A stretch of DNA of 64,000 nt from JBGSPL01 sp964511435 (lineage in GTDB: Bacteria; Patescibacteriota; CPR2; UBA1875; CAIMLA01). The stretch is taken from NCBI GenBank assembly GCA_964511435.1, contig CAZEFH010000003.1, forward strand, positions 21,358 to 85,357. The letters are read 5' to 3'. Position 1 is the first letter of the stretch. The number at the start of each line of letters is the position of its first letter. A model generated the notes under the pieces. The model saw only the letters and a list, made by a program, of their open reading frames with translations. It was not told the DNA's origin and ran no database searches. A program made the position numbers and the translations under genes. Of the stretch, positions 21,862-29,559 are shown one piece after another.

Positions 21862-22163
21862 AGGGATTTGTAGAGTTCATTCGTGAACAAGGAGTCGTTG
21901 GTCTTGCAGTCGGTTTCATCCTAGGCGGAGCCGTCTCGAAGCTAGTCGCCTCCTTCGTTTCAGATATTATTAACCCATTCCTATCTGTAATCCTGGGGGT
22001 GGGTGGTGGCATCGCTGGAGCATCAGTTACATTAGTCGGCGTCAAGGTTACCTACGGAAATTTTCTCGCCACATTGATTGATTTCATAGTGGTAGCCGGA
22101 GTGGTTTACTTTGGCGTAAAGATGCTTGGACTTGATAAGCTGGATAAGAAAAAGGCGGAATAG
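21858..22163 (+). CDS. mscL: Large-conductance mechanosensitive channel
   Basis: A 101-residue inner-membrane channel that opens under osmotic downshock. The conserved N-terminus FVEFIREQGVVGLAVGFILG leads into TM1 with the gate-region glycines, followed by VASFVSDIINPF. TM2 (FLATLIDFIVVAGVVYFGV) and a charged C-terminal helix complete a slightly short MscL. The periplasmic loop is Gly-rich. Start overlaps the preceding gene and the stop overlaps the Nudix GTG start. Confidence 0.88.
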   Translation: MKGFVEFIREQGVVGLAVGFILGGAVSKLVASFVSDIINPFLSVILGVGGGIAGASVTLVGVKVTYGNFLATLIDFIVVAGVVYFGVKMLGLDKLDKKKAE

Positions 22164-22657
22164 TGAAACATAAGCCACTTACTCTGACAGTAATCACAAA
22201 AAATGGCAAGATTTTACTTGGTAAGAAGAAGCGTGGTTACGCCGAGGGTATCTTGAACGGTTATGGTGGGAAGGTGGAACCGGGAGAAACTCCCGAAGAG
22301 GCGATGCTACGAGAGTTCTGGGAAGAGTCTGGTGCGAAAGCAACTAAATATGAGAAAGTGGGTTACATCGAATTCACATCGAATATTGAAGAATATTTGT
22401 CCGAATGCCACCTGTACCAAATTCATGATTATGAAGGGGATATAGTAGAAACTGAGGAAATATATCCAGAATGGTTTCCCGTTGATAGTATCCCATATCA
22501 CAATATGTGGCCAGATGATCCACACTGGCTGCCACTGGTTCTTGAGGGTAAGAAGGTTAAGGGAAGATTTCTACTCAAAGACAACAACGTAGTTGATTCA
22601 TTTGAACTTGTGGAAGTAGAAGGTTTTGAGCCAGAGATAAGACATGAGACCATATAA
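22163..22657 (+). CDS. MTH1-like Nudix hydrolase (oxidised purine NTP sanitation)
   Basis: A 164-residue Nudix protein. The box runs from about Gly36 to Gly57 (GGKVEPGETPEEA then REFWEESG). The later WFPVDSIPYHNMWPDD and the following W-P-L-V-L-E-G-K-K segment closely recall human MTH1/NUDT1, where Trp-Pro-Asp-Asp lines the 8-oxo-purine pocket. The inferred role is removing 8-oxo-dGTP or 2-OH-dATP from the nucleotide pool. A ~20-residue tail is added at the C-terminus. GTG start overlapping the mscL stop by one base. Confidence 0.88.
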   Translation: MKHKPLTLTVITKNGKILLGKKKRGYAEGILNGYGGKVEPGETPEEAMLREFWEESGAKATKYEKVGYIEFTSNIEEYLSECHLYQIHDYEGDIVETEEIYPEWFPVDSIPYHNMWPDDPHWLPLVLEGKKVKGRFLLKDNNVVDSFELVEVEGFEPEIRHETI

Positions 22658-23289
22658 TGATTAACAAGATGCGCATTGATCTAGTACTTGTTGTACTGCT
22701 CTGTATTATCCCGATAGTTATCTGGTCTACTATGGAGCCTCTGGTTGGCCGCTTTAATAATTACTATTCTCTGATGACATCACTGGGGCAGCTGACATCA
22801 CTGGTGGGGACAGTATTAATCGCAATTTCAATGATCCTTCAGGTCAAGCTTTCATATCTGTTTAGTGTTATTGTGAAGCCAGCAAATATTACCAGCCTAC
22901 ATCATGATGCAGGAGTCTACGGCGTGGTTTTGGTTTTGTTACACCCAGTATTACTCGCTCTCAGATTTGTTACAATAAATCCTGTCCTCGGGTTCAAATT
23001 GCTCTATTCAACCAATCTGGTATATCTACTCAGCTTAATGGCGCTTATCATAATGGTTGCCTCGACTGTAGTAGCGGTGTTCGTGCGGCGCAGTTTTGGT
23101 CTGTGGAAGATAGTACACCAGACGATGCTACTGTCCTATCTGGGTGTATGGTATCATCTAGTCTTTGTATCCAGTGATATCTCGGAAAATTATTTGTTGA
23201 GAATATATATTTTGGTATTACTATTGTTGGGCGGCTTAGCCTTTGCATGGCAAAAGGGGACTAAGTATTTACGGGAAGTTCTCAGCTAA
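22657..23289 (+). CDS. Ferric-reductase-like membrane haem protein
   Basis: A 210-residue protein with six hydrophobic segments. Histidines lie where b-haem ligands occur in the ferric-reductase-like transmembrane domain: LHHDAGVYGVVLVLLHP in one helix pair and IVHQTMLLSYLGVWYHL in another. No flavin or NAD domain is attached, so it would be a membrane haem subunit that needs a partner. It is followed directly by a secreted cytochrome-b5-like protein, which suggests a short electron-transfer chain across the membrane. The electron donor is unknown. Confidence 0.75.
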   Translation: MINKMRIDLVLVVLLCIIPIVIWSTMEPLVGRFNNYYSLMTSLGQLTSLVGTVLIAISMILQVKLSYLFSVIVKPANITSLHHDAGVYGVVLVLLHPVLLALRFVTINPVLGFKLLYSTNLVYLLSLMALIIMVASTVVAVFVRRSFGLWKIVHQTMLLSYLGVWYHLVFVSSDISENYLLRIYILVLLLLGGLAFAWQKGTKYLREVLS

Positions 23290-23335
23290 AACTCAGTTTT
23301 CTATCATATTCTCTATCAATAATTAGGAGGAAACC

Positions 23336-23761
23336 TTGGGGAATAAATTTACAAAAATATTACTAATAGTCGCCGTTGGGATATTTGTAGTAACGATGAG
23401 CGGATTTGCTATAGTCGGTTTGCGCTCTACTGGAGGTTCAAAAACTACCAGTTCTAGTAATAACGCATCAAGTAACGAAAGAACAAATACGGCCAATTCT
23501 ACTAGTCCTACAAGCACAACCGACAACTCAGCAACTGCTAGTAGTGCCACGGGCGTGTCTGGGACAGATCTTGCCAGCCATAAAACTACGAGTGATTGTT
23601 GGGTAGCTATTAACGGTAAGGTGTATGACGTTTCTAGCTATGATCATCCGAAGCTTGATCCATTTACATGCGGAGCTGATGACTCAAGCGGGTGGAATGC
23701 AGAACGTAAGCATAACGACTCGCTGCTTAGTCTAGTGACATATGTTGGTAAGTTAAACTAA
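23336..23761 (+). CDS. Membrane-anchored cytochrome b5-like domain protein
   Basis: A 141-residue protein. The N-terminal hydrophobic anchor (~residues 7-28) is followed by a Ser/Thr/Asn-rich linker (to ~75) and a cytochrome-b5-type domain LASHKTTSDCWVAINGKVYDV. Likely haem ligands are His in YDHPK and His in RKHNDSLL. The canonical HPGG has become HPKL, and an inserted loop contains Cys, so haem binding is probable but not certain. TTG start behind AGGAGG. It probably accepts or donates electrons to the ferric-reductase-like protein encoded just upstream. Confidence 0.75.
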   Translation: MGNKFTKILLIVAVGIFVVTMSGFAIVGLRSTGGSKTTSSSNNASSNERTNTANSTSPTSTTDNSATASSATGVSGTDLASHKTTSDCWVAINGKVYDVSSYDHPKLDPFTCGADDSSGWNAERKHNDSLLSLVTYVGKLN

Positions 23762-23772
23762 AAGAGGTAAAT

Positions 23773-24045
23773 ATGAGCGAAAAGAAACATTTTACAGCAG
23801 AAGATGCCGAGAGAATCGGCGGAATACTGGGGGTTGATTGGAGCAAATGGGATGTGGAACAATTCCGCATGGGGATGGATGTAGAACTTGAGCACGGGAC
23901 TGCTGACCCAAGGACGAACGTTACTGATAATGATCCGTTACTCACGGGCAAGATTGCCCTTGCGCACTTGAACGAAATCCCAGACTACTACACTCGCCTT
24001 GCCGAAATGGAGAAGGTGGGTGAGAGTTACTGGGAAGGTAAGTAG
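23773..24045 (+). CDS. DUF5661-type small conserved protein
   Basis: A 90-residue acidic soluble protein with the conserved core KWDVEQFRMGMDVELEHG, TNVTDNDPLLTGKIALAHL and DYYTRLAEME. I recall this as a family of unknown function that recurs in bacterial and viral genomes. The many conserved His, Glu and Asp residues suggest a metal or ligand site, but this is inference. A GAGG ribosome site precedes the ATG. It sits between the redox pair and a GyrI-like protein. Confidence 0.75.
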   Translation: MSEKKHFTAEDAERIGGILGVDWSKWDVEQFRMGMDVELEHGTADPRTNVTDNDPLLTGKIALAHLNEIPDYYTRLAEMEKVGESYWEGK

Positions 24046-24053
24046 CAGTAATT

Positions 24054-24566
24054 ATGAGGTCATTTGTGCCGCAACTAATCACTATTCCCAATCGAAAAAT
24101 GTTGACGGTTACTACTGTTGGGGATCCGACTACTGTGGGTGATGAGGCATTCTCGGCTCTTTATGGTACTGCCTATGGGACCAAGTTTAAGGTGTATAAG
24201 CCACAGGGAATTGCAGTAACCTTCGGTAAACTCTGTGCACTCTGGCCGGACGCTCACCTGAAGCCTAGGGAAGAGTGGACTGGCATCTGGGGTCTACCGG
24301 TGCCGGAATGTTATAAAGATGAAGATTTGATTCAGAAAAATCCTGAGCTTCCCATAAAGGTTGAGGTTTGGCCTGGAGGCACTTATGCCCAGATCCTGCA
24401 TATCGGCCCATATTCTGAAGAGGGCCCAACAGTGGCTCAATTGCATCAGTTTATCGAGGACCAGGGTGTAAAGATGGAGAATGTTCCTGGTACCCACGAA
24501 GAAGAGTATCTGACCAGTCCGGATGCCAAAGTTGTGAAAACTATCATTCGTTATCGTATCAAATGA
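24054..24566 (+). CDS. GyrI-like small-molecule-binding domain protein
   Basis: A 170-residue stand-alone GyrI-like/AraC effector-binding (SHS2-type) protein. Signatures are the N-terminal IPNRKMLTVTTVGDP strand, YGTAYGTKFKVYKPQGI, the central PVEV-like IKVEVWPGGTYAQILHIGPY and the C-terminal EEEYLTSPD block. Stand-alone members bind hydrophobic cations or act as hydrolases for cyclopropanoid toxins; which applies here cannot be said. It may give self-protection or sensing near the drug and redox genes. It is not fused to a DNA-binding domain. Confidence 0.75.
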   Translation: MRSFVPQLITIPNRKMLTVTTVGDPTTVGDEAFSALYGTAYGTKFKVYKPQGIAVTFGKLCALWPDAHLKPREEWTGIWGLPVPECYKDEDLIQKNPELPIKVEVWPGGTYAQILHIGPYSEEGPTVAQLHQFIEDQGVKMENVPGTHEEEYLTSPDAKVVKTIIRYRIK

Positions 24567-24593
24567 TATAATTTTTATATTAGGAGGGGAAAT

Positions 24594-25136
24594 ATGAGAA
24601 AGTACTTACTAGTATTACCAGTTATTTGTCTGCTTTTTACGGGGGTAGCGTTTGCGGCAAACGGTGATAAGTCACAGAAGTTGACCAGCTCAGTTTGTAG
24701 CTTCATTACTACTAGAATGAGAAACAAAGCTACTACTACACAAACCGCCAAGAACAAGCACCTTCAAGCATATTTGAATATGAAAGCTAGGGTTCAAAAG
24801 GTGATTGATAAGTATCAAGCAGAAGGATACGACGTTAGTGCTCTTGTGACCGATCTAGATACTTTTGACAGTCTGCTTGCGAAGTTTCAATCGGATTATC
24901 AAGTCTACAAGCTAGATATTTCAGCACTAGGCGGGAATATTTGTGCTAATTCAAGGGATGAGATAAAAACACAACTCAACTCCACTAGGGAAGGTCTGCA
25001 AATACTACATACTGACATTGAATCTCTAAATTCACAGTGGAAAACGAAACTAAAAGCTGACTTGCAAGCATTGAAAGCACAGGTTGCGGCAAAATCTGCG
25101 GTAAATAACACTGCAACCACTGGAGGGACAAACTAA
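24594..25136 (+). CDS. Secreted helical protein, unknown
   Basis: A 180-residue protein with a clear signal peptide (MRKYLLVLPVICLLFTGVAFA, cut after AFA) and a helical, coiled-coil-like mature part rich in Lys, Gln and Ala with two cysteines (SSVCSF and NICANS) that may form a disulfide. The C-terminal tail is Thr/Gly-rich. AGGAGGGG precedes the ATG, and TATAAT upstream gives a promoter. The stop overlaps the start of a membrane protein gene. Similar small secreted helical proteins are frequent in CPR genomes. Confidence 0.7.
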   Translation: MRKYLLVLPVICLLFTGVAFAANGDKSQKLTSSVCSFITTRMRNKATTTQTAKNKHLQAYLNMKARVQKVIDKYQAEGYDVSALVTDLDTFDSLLAKFQSDYQVYKLDISALGGNICANSRDEIKTQLNSTREGLQILHTDIESLNSQWKTKLKADLQALKAQVAAKSAVNNTATTGGTN

Positions 25137-25459
25137 TGGCAGAGAATCTTGAAAAAAAATCAATCTGGAAGCATGAACATCCACTCTATGAATGGATTGC
25201 GCTATTTGTTACTGTCATAATAATTCTAGTTATGTCTGGCTGGATTTATCTCAGCTATTTTGACATTCCTGAGCAAGATATGACAATTTGGACTACACAC
25301 AAAAGCTCTACAACTAGCACGACGAAAACTACGTCAGAGGCAGCTGACACTAGTGACATTGATAATATAATAAAGGATAACGATACAGCCACGAACGGTG
25401 TCGACTCAAGTGACTATAATAGTAATGATATTACTGACACTCAGCTAGGCGTCAACTAA
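25136..25459 (+). CDS. Single-pass membrane protein with Thr/Ser/Asp-rich outer tail
   Basis: A 107-residue protein with a charged N-terminus, one hydrophobic segment (residues ~20-43) and a low-complexity tail of Thr, Ser, Asp and Asn. It is coupled (TAATG) to the secreted helical protein, so both may act at the cell surface. No motif is visible. A terminator follows. Confidence 0.65.
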   Translation: MAENLEKKSIWKHEHPLYEWIALFVTVIIILVMSGWIYLSYFDIPEQDMTIWTTHKSSTTSTTKTTSEAADTSDIDNIIKDNDTATNGVDSSDYNSNDITDTQLGVN

Positions 25460-25480
25460 TACTGCTTAATGGTGATATAA

Positions 25481-25507
25481 AATAGCCCTCTACAAAGGGC
25501 TATTTTT
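25481..25507 (+). terminator. Terminator
   Basis: AATAGCCC (25481-25488) / GGGCTATT (25497-25504) followed by T's. Confidence 0.85.
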
Positions 25508-25517
25508 GATAAAAGTG

Positions 25518-25545
25518 TTGACAAAAACGACTAAAAGTTTATAAT
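25518..25545 (+). promoter_or_regulatory. Strong promoter into the GC-rich island
   Basis: TTGACA (25518-25523), 16 bases, TATAAT (25540-25545): both hexamers match consensus. The leader carries GCGGC/GCCGC (about 25575-25590). Confidence 0.75.
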
Positions 25546-25621
25546 CATATGATATCGAGTAATCGAATCGTACCGCGGCTCAAGTGCCGCTACAATCCAC
25601 GTACAGAAATGGAGGATCACC

Positions 25622-25753
25622 ATGAGCTATCCGAACTACCACGAGCAGCTTGAGGAGCGACTTCGTCGCGAATCGCCGCTCGTCTACCTTCTCTGGTGTG
25701 CTCTCTGTCCTGTGGCAGAGGCGGTGCTCAGGAGTGGCTGGAGCAGGATCTGA
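25622..25753 (+). CDS. Short orphan ORF, possibly the 5' part of a frameshifted gene
   Basis: A 43-residue frame with an ideal GGAGG site six bases upstream (MSYPNYHEQLEERLRRESPL then a hydrophobic Cys-containing stretch). It closes early. In the -1 frame an open stretch overlaps it and continues to 25890 with a charged, protein-like sequence (EWLEQDLKVIGDEE, REDAREKWRLF). Joining the two would give a protein of about 90 residues, like the other orphan-cassette proteins. It may be a broken gene, a programmed frameshift, or a genuinely short peptide. Confidence 0.4.
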   Translation: MSYPNYHEQLEERLRRESPLVYLLWCALCPVAEAVLRSGWSRI

Positions 25754-25874
25754 AAGTCATAGGGGACGAAGAGTGCCTAGCACTCCCATGGCCCCGTGAC
25801 CTACCGCACCGGGCGGATCCCGGTACCTACCTCGGCGTCAGGGAGGACGCTCGGGAGAAGTGGAGGTTGTTCAG

Positions 25875-26033
25875 ATGCGCTGCAAGGTGAAGGACGTGTT
25901 CTAGGTGTATTCAAACCCGACGCAGACCACGATGGTCGTCGTCAACCGTGCCTCCGGCGCCGTCAAGACCGGAACTGAGAAGCTGATCATCACGGGCACC
26001 ACCGGCCACGTCGCGCTCGGCGCCGCGCTCTAG
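25875..26033 (+). pseudogene. Small ORF interrupted by an in-frame amber codon
   Basis: GGAGG (25862-25866) stands eight bases before an ATG. The frame reads nine codons, meets TAG at 25902-25904, then stays open for 42 more codons with coherent sequence (TTMVVVNRASGAVKTG, LIITGTTGHVALG) to a second TAG at 26031. A point mutation in a small gene or amber read-through would both fit. Base use is GC-rich. The family is not recognised. Confidence 0.35.
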
Positions 26034-26418
26034 CGCGCCCCGGTCGCCACGATCTGTTGGGCTCAGAGTGAGGGGGTTAGAGGATGCGTTACAAACACTG
26101 ATGACGTCCGTCGGTATTCCTGGGAGCTTACCGCGCGGTGATGTTTCATCCGGTATCGATTCGCCGGCCTCCTGAGTCACGGCAGGCGTCCGTGGCAATC
26201 TGGCTCGCCGCATCGGGGCATCTCCAAACGCCTCATCGAGCCGACAATCCCGGCCACCACATCTACTTCGGGGGGTGGCAAGCCCGGCGCTACAGCGCCG
26301 CCGTTTCAGACTATTGTACGTGGAGACAGGGGTCGGTCGGACCATACACACGTCGCGTGAGAGATAGTATCTCATGCCGCGGAGTATGGCCGATCGGCCC
26401 CTTCTTCGTTCTTGTCCA
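26034..26418 (+). other. GC-rich non-coding stretch with hairpins
   Basis: No frame here has a ribosome site or plausible sequence. Visible pairings include CGGTA/TACCG (~26111-26132), CGGCGCT-AC-AGCGCCG (~26284-26300), GCGTGAGA/TCTCATGC (~26354-26376) and the palindrome GGCCGATCGGCC (26388-26399) before a pyrimidine-rich tail, which looks like the end of the transcript begun at 25518. It may be an untranslated region or a third structured RNA. Confidence 0.4.
26388..26418 (+). terminator. Terminator-like palindrome of the GC-rich island
   Basis: GGCCGATCGGCC followed by CCTTCTTCGTTCTTGT. The stem is short because of its 4-base loop, so confidence is moderate. Confidence 0.5.
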
Positions 26419-26441
26419 CTTGTTTTTGCCCCCTTTTTGGC

Positions 26442-26453
26442 TAAAATAGAGTC
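26442..26453 (+). promoter_or_regulatory. Leaderless -10 box before rmuC
   Basis: TAAAAT (26442-26447), six bases before the ATG, with TTGTTT (26420-26425) 16 bases upstream. No ribosome site. Confidence 0.6.
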
Positions 26454-27503
26454 ATGGATACAAATACACTTATTATTTTAGGAATTATTGTTGCCGGTTT
26501 TGCAGCACTTTTTTACTTTGTGAATCAGAAGTTCCAGCAGATTGAAAAGCCAAAAGAAGATGATAAAGCCATGCTGCTTTTACAGCAACAGCTGGCTCAG
26601 GTTTCTGACCAGCTGAATAAGGGGCTCATTGAATCGAATAAGTCTGTCCAGGAGCAGTTTCGTGCTAGTGCTGGTATCATTAAAGATGTCACTGAGAAGC
26701 TTAGTAACCTAGAGAATACCAATAAGCAGGTCCTAGGGATTGCTGATCAGCTACAGGGTCTTGAGAATGTACTAAAGAATCCGAAGCAACGGGGGATACT
26801 GGGGGAGTACTATCTTGAGACTCTCCTCAAGAATATGTTTGGCCCCAAGGATTACCAGATGCAATATGCTTTCAAAAATGGCGATATTGTAGATGCAGTT
26901 GTCTTTATTGGGGATAAGATACTGCCGATCGACTCGAAGTTTTCGCTCGAAAACTATAACAAAATCGTTGAAGAGAAGGATGCCAGTAAACGTGAATCAC
27001 TTGAGAAGCTCTTTAAACAGGATCTGAAGAATCGTATTGATGAGACTAGTAAATACATCAAGCCGAAGGAAGGTACGATGGATTTCGCCTTCATGTTTAT
27101 CCCATCTGAAGGGATATATTATGACCTGCTCGTAAACCAAGTAGGTGCGCTGAAGGTGAATACTAGGGACCTTATCGACTACGCATTTAAGGATAAAAGA
27201 GTGATTATCGTATCTCCTACTTCTTTTGCTGCCTATCTACAGACAGTTCTTCAGGGACTTAGGGCGCTTAAAATCGAGGAGTCTATCAAGGACGTACTGG
27301 GCAATGTAAATAAGCTTTCGGCCCATCTCTCTGCCTACCAGTCTCACATGACGAAGCTGGGTAACTCACTCGGCACCACTGTGAATGCTTACAACTCTGC
27401 AAGTAAAGAGTTCGTCAAGATTGATAAAGATGTCACCAAGATTACGGGCGAGTCTCTTGATGCAGAGCTTCTGCAGTTAGATAAGCCGAGCACTGAGGAA
27501 TAG
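26454..27503 (+). CDS. rmuC: DNA recombination protein RmuC-like
   Basis: A 349-residue protein with an N-terminal membrane segment (~5-25), a coiled-coil region (~35-115) and the RmuC nuclease-fold domain. Family blocks are NPKQRGILGEYYLETLL, VDAVVFIGDKILPIDSKFSLENY and IIVSPTSFAAYLQTV, where the Asp/Lys of PIDSKF belong to the restriction-endonuclease-like core. RmuC limits inverted-repeat recombination. It is a single-gene unit transcribed from a promoter whose -10 sits six bases before the ATG. Confidence 0.9.
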   Translation: MDTNTLIILGIIVAGFAALFYFVNQKFQQIEKPKEDDKAMLLLQQQLAQVSDQLNKGLIESNKSVQEQFRASAGIIKDVTEKLSNLENTNKQVLGIADQLQGLENVLKNPKQRGILGEYYLETLLKNMFGPKDYQMQYAFKNGDIVDAVVFIGDKILPIDSKFSLENYNKIVEEKDASKRESLEKLFKQDLKNRIDETSKYIKPKEGTMDFAFMFIPSEGIYYDLLVNQVGALKVNTRDLIDYAFKDKRVIIVSPTSFAAYLQTVLQGLRALKIEESIKDVLGNVNKLSAHLSAYQSHMTKLGNSLGTTVNAYNSASKEFVKIDKDVTKITGESLDAELLQLDKPSTEE

Positions 27504-27528
27504 CTAGCCAAGTTTCCCTCCGTTCGTG

Positions 27529-27540
27529 TATAATTTTCAT
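27529..27540 (+). promoter_or_regulatory. Leaderless -10 box before the pheS-pheT run
   Basis: TATAAT (27529-27534), six bases before the ATG at 27541, with no ribosome site. Confidence 0.6.
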
Positions 27541-27921
27541 ATGAAGACAAAAGGTTTTGTACGTACAGGAGCTTTTTTTGCTCTGATTTCTTTGGGAATA
27601 TTTCTCTATTCTTTGTATCAGATGGACCCTCGGTCTGGTGTGATATCAGTGGCAGTCTTCCTGGGGTCGCTCTTTGTCCTGATTGCCAGTATTTATGCTG
27701 TAGTGTCATTTTCGATTATGAACAAACTGCGCAACAACGAAACTTATCATTTCACTCTGATATCTAGCATTCGTCGAGGGGCACTACTCGGGTTCTATAT
27801 AGTCGCTTCACTCTCTCTGTCGGCGTTACAACTACTGACCTGGTGGGACGCTCTACTTCTAGCTTTCTCTCTAGTTCTTTTTGAGCTATACTTTATATCA
27901 GGCAAAGAGAGGGTAATATGA
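27541..27921 (+). CDS. Four-helix membrane protein, unknown
   Basis: A 126-residue protein with hydrophobic segments near residues 10-26, 33-57, 78-97 and 100-118 and short charged ends. I do not recognise the family. The start is the ATG at 27541, six bases after TATAAT (leaderless). Its stop overlaps the next membrane-protein gene as ATGA, and the series continues into pheS, so it opens the pheS-pheT transcript. Confidence 0.7.
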   Translation: MKTKGFVRTGAFFALISLGIFLYSLYQMDPRSGVISVAVFLGSLFVLIASIYAVVSFSIMNKLRNNETYHFTLISSIRRGALLGFYIVASLSLSALQLLTWWDALLLAFSLVLFELYFISGKERVI

Positions 27922-28283
27922 GCCAGATTTTTTACGTTATCTTGGGACTCACAATTATTGCTACCTCCAATCTAGTGGGCACCCTAGCACTGGTGTTTTT
28001 TTACTTTAAAGTAGCCAAGATAGAGGAAGTTGCTGCTTACAAATTCAAGCTCTCATTAGTCCTTTCTGGTGTCAATCTGGTGACACAGTTCCTGTCACTG
28101 ATTGTATTTTCATCGACTGGAGTACCGGCATATGTAATTGCTGCTTTCATTCTATCGATGATTGGTTATCTCGGAGTGATGCGCTATGGGTATAAATATC
28201 ACCTACTAGAATGTGCGATTATTGCCACTTCACTTGCAATTATACTTAATCCAGTCTGGCTTAGACTATTCGGAATTATTTAA
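27918..28283 (+). CDS. Four-helix membrane protein, unknown
   Basis: A 121-residue hydrophobic protein with about four membrane segments, similar in size and layout to the one encoded before it although clear sequence identity is not evident. It overlaps its neighbours on both sides (ATGA and TAATG), so it is co-translated with pheS. The two may form a small membrane complex. Function unknown. Confidence 0.7.
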   Translation: MSQIFYVILGLTIIATSNLVGTLALVFFYFKVAKIEEVAAYKFKLSLVLSGVNLVTQFLSLIVFSSTGVPAYVIAAFILSMIGYLGVMRYGYKYHLLECAIIATSLAIILNPVWLRLFGII

Positions 28284-29284
28284 TGAATCAAAATCTACAG
28301 AAATTACATGATCAATTTGTTGGCGAAGTTGCTGCTGTGAAACCTGCAACTATTTCTGATTTGCGGTTGAAGTATCTTGGCCGTAAAAGTGAACTCTCGG
28401 CTTTACTCAAATCAATCAAGGATTTACCAGTGGCTGAACGCAAACAGTTTGGAGCTGATGCAAACACGTTACTGAAATCAATTGAGCAAGAGATTGCTAA
28501 TAAGGAAGCTGAGTTCGCGAAGAATAAAAATGTTGCTCCGATTGACATCACGGCTCCGGGGCATAGCTATCCGGTAGGCCATATTCACCCTGTAAGTCAG
28601 ACCCTTGAAGAACTGACAGATATATTTGTGGCGATGGGGTATGAAGTGGCATCCGGTCCAGAAGTAGACGATGATTGGCATAACTTCGAGGCTCTTAATA
28701 TGGGCAAGGAGCATCCTGCTCGTGATATGCAAGATACTTTCTATCTACTAGATGGATACATTCCTAGAACTCATACTTCGACCGTGCAGATACGCTACAT
28801 GGAACAGAATAAGCCCCCAATAAAGATAGTTTCTCCAGGCAAGGTTCATCGTAATGAGAATGAAGATGCTACCCATAGCTGGGTATTTCACCAGTTTGAG
28901 GGACTCGTCATCGATGAGGGGATCACGATGGCTGACCTCAAGGGTACACTTGATCACTTTGCGAAACAGATTTTCGGACCAGGTACAAAGACGAGACTGA
29001 GGCCAAATTTTTTCCCATACACAGAGCCCAGTGCAGAGCTAGATGCCAGCTGTCCTCAGTGTGATGGTAGGGGTTGCCGTTCTTGTGGTGGTACTGGTTG
29101 GCTCGAGCTACTTGGATCTGGAATGGTGCACCCACAAGTCCTTCGAAATATGGGGATCGACCCAGAGAAATATAGCGGCTTTGCCTTTGGTGTCGGTGTG
29201 GAGCGAATCGCTATGATTAAATACGGGATTTCTGATGTACGCAACTGTTGGCACCCCGATGTAAGATTTCTGGAGCAATTCTAA
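28283..29284 (+). CDS. pheS: Phenylalanyl-tRNA synthetase alpha subunit
   Basis: A 333-residue class II synthetase subunit carrying the catalytic core that charges tRNA-Phe. It has the N-terminal coiled coil (KYLGRKSELSALLKSIKDL), motif 2 region RNENEDATHSWVFHQFEG and motif 3 FGVGVERIAMIKYG. A zinc-ribbon-like insert CPQCDGRGCRSCGGTGW lies before motif 3, as in many bacterial alpha subunits. It acts as an alpha2beta2 tetramer with PheT, encoded 271 bases downstream across an inserted small gene. Confidence 0.96.
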   Translation: MNQNLQKLHDQFVGEVAAVKPATISDLRLKYLGRKSELSALLKSIKDLPVAERKQFGADANTLLKSIEQEIANKEAEFAKNKNVAPIDITAPGHSYPVGHIHPVSQTLEELTDIFVAMGYEVASGPEVDDDWHNFEALNMGKEHPARDMQDTFYLLDGYIPRTHTSTVQIRYMEQNKPPIKIVSPGKVHRNENEDATHSWVFHQFEGLVIDEGITMADLKGTLDHFAKQIFGPGTKTRLRPNFFPYTEPSAELDASCPQCDGRGCRSCGGTGWLELLGSGMVHPQVLRNMGIDPEKYSGFAFGVGVERIAMIKYGISDVRNCWHPDVRFLEQF

Positions 29285-29559
29285 TGAGTGAAAATATTTA
29301 TTTATTTATCGGAACCTTTGGTTCAGTAATATCTGTTGCTGGCAATCTACCGATGCTTGTGCATCTTCTAAAAACAAAGGACTCGACTGGTCAGAGTGTC
29401 TTAGCTTGGTCTGTTTGGGAATTCGCAAACCTACTGTTACTTATTTATGCAATTCATATAAATGATATTGTATTTAGTCTGTTGCAAGTTGCATGGGTTG
29501 TCTTTTGTGGTGTGATTATCTCTCTAGTTATTAAATATAAAAGATTGAATACAAAATGA
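29284..29559 (+). CDS. PQ-loop / SemiSWEET-like membrane protein inserted between pheS and pheT
   Basis: A 91-residue protein with three hydrophobic segments, the size of a bacterial SemiSWEET half-transporter. The first helix region VISVAGNLPMLVHLLKTKDS resembles the PQ-loop motif (with LP in the PQ position) and SVLAWSVWEFANLL the following helix. Such proteins dimerise to move sugars or other small solutes. It overlaps pheS (TAATG) and pheT (ATGA), so it is translated strictly with the synthetase. Confidence 0.72.
   Translation: MSENIYLFIGTFGSVISVAGNLPMLVHLLKTKDSTGQSVLAWSVWEFANLLLLIYAIHINDIVFSLLQVAWVVFCGVIISLVIKYKRLNTK

Noticed and set aside
25911..26375. Minus-strand 154-codon frame in the GC-rich island
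   Set aside because: Arg/Gly/Pro-rich low-quality sequence, no ribosome site, opposite to a strong promoter.
26138..26449. Plus-strand 103-codon frame
   Set aside because: It would run through the terminator-like palindrome and the rmuC promoter and has no ribosome site.
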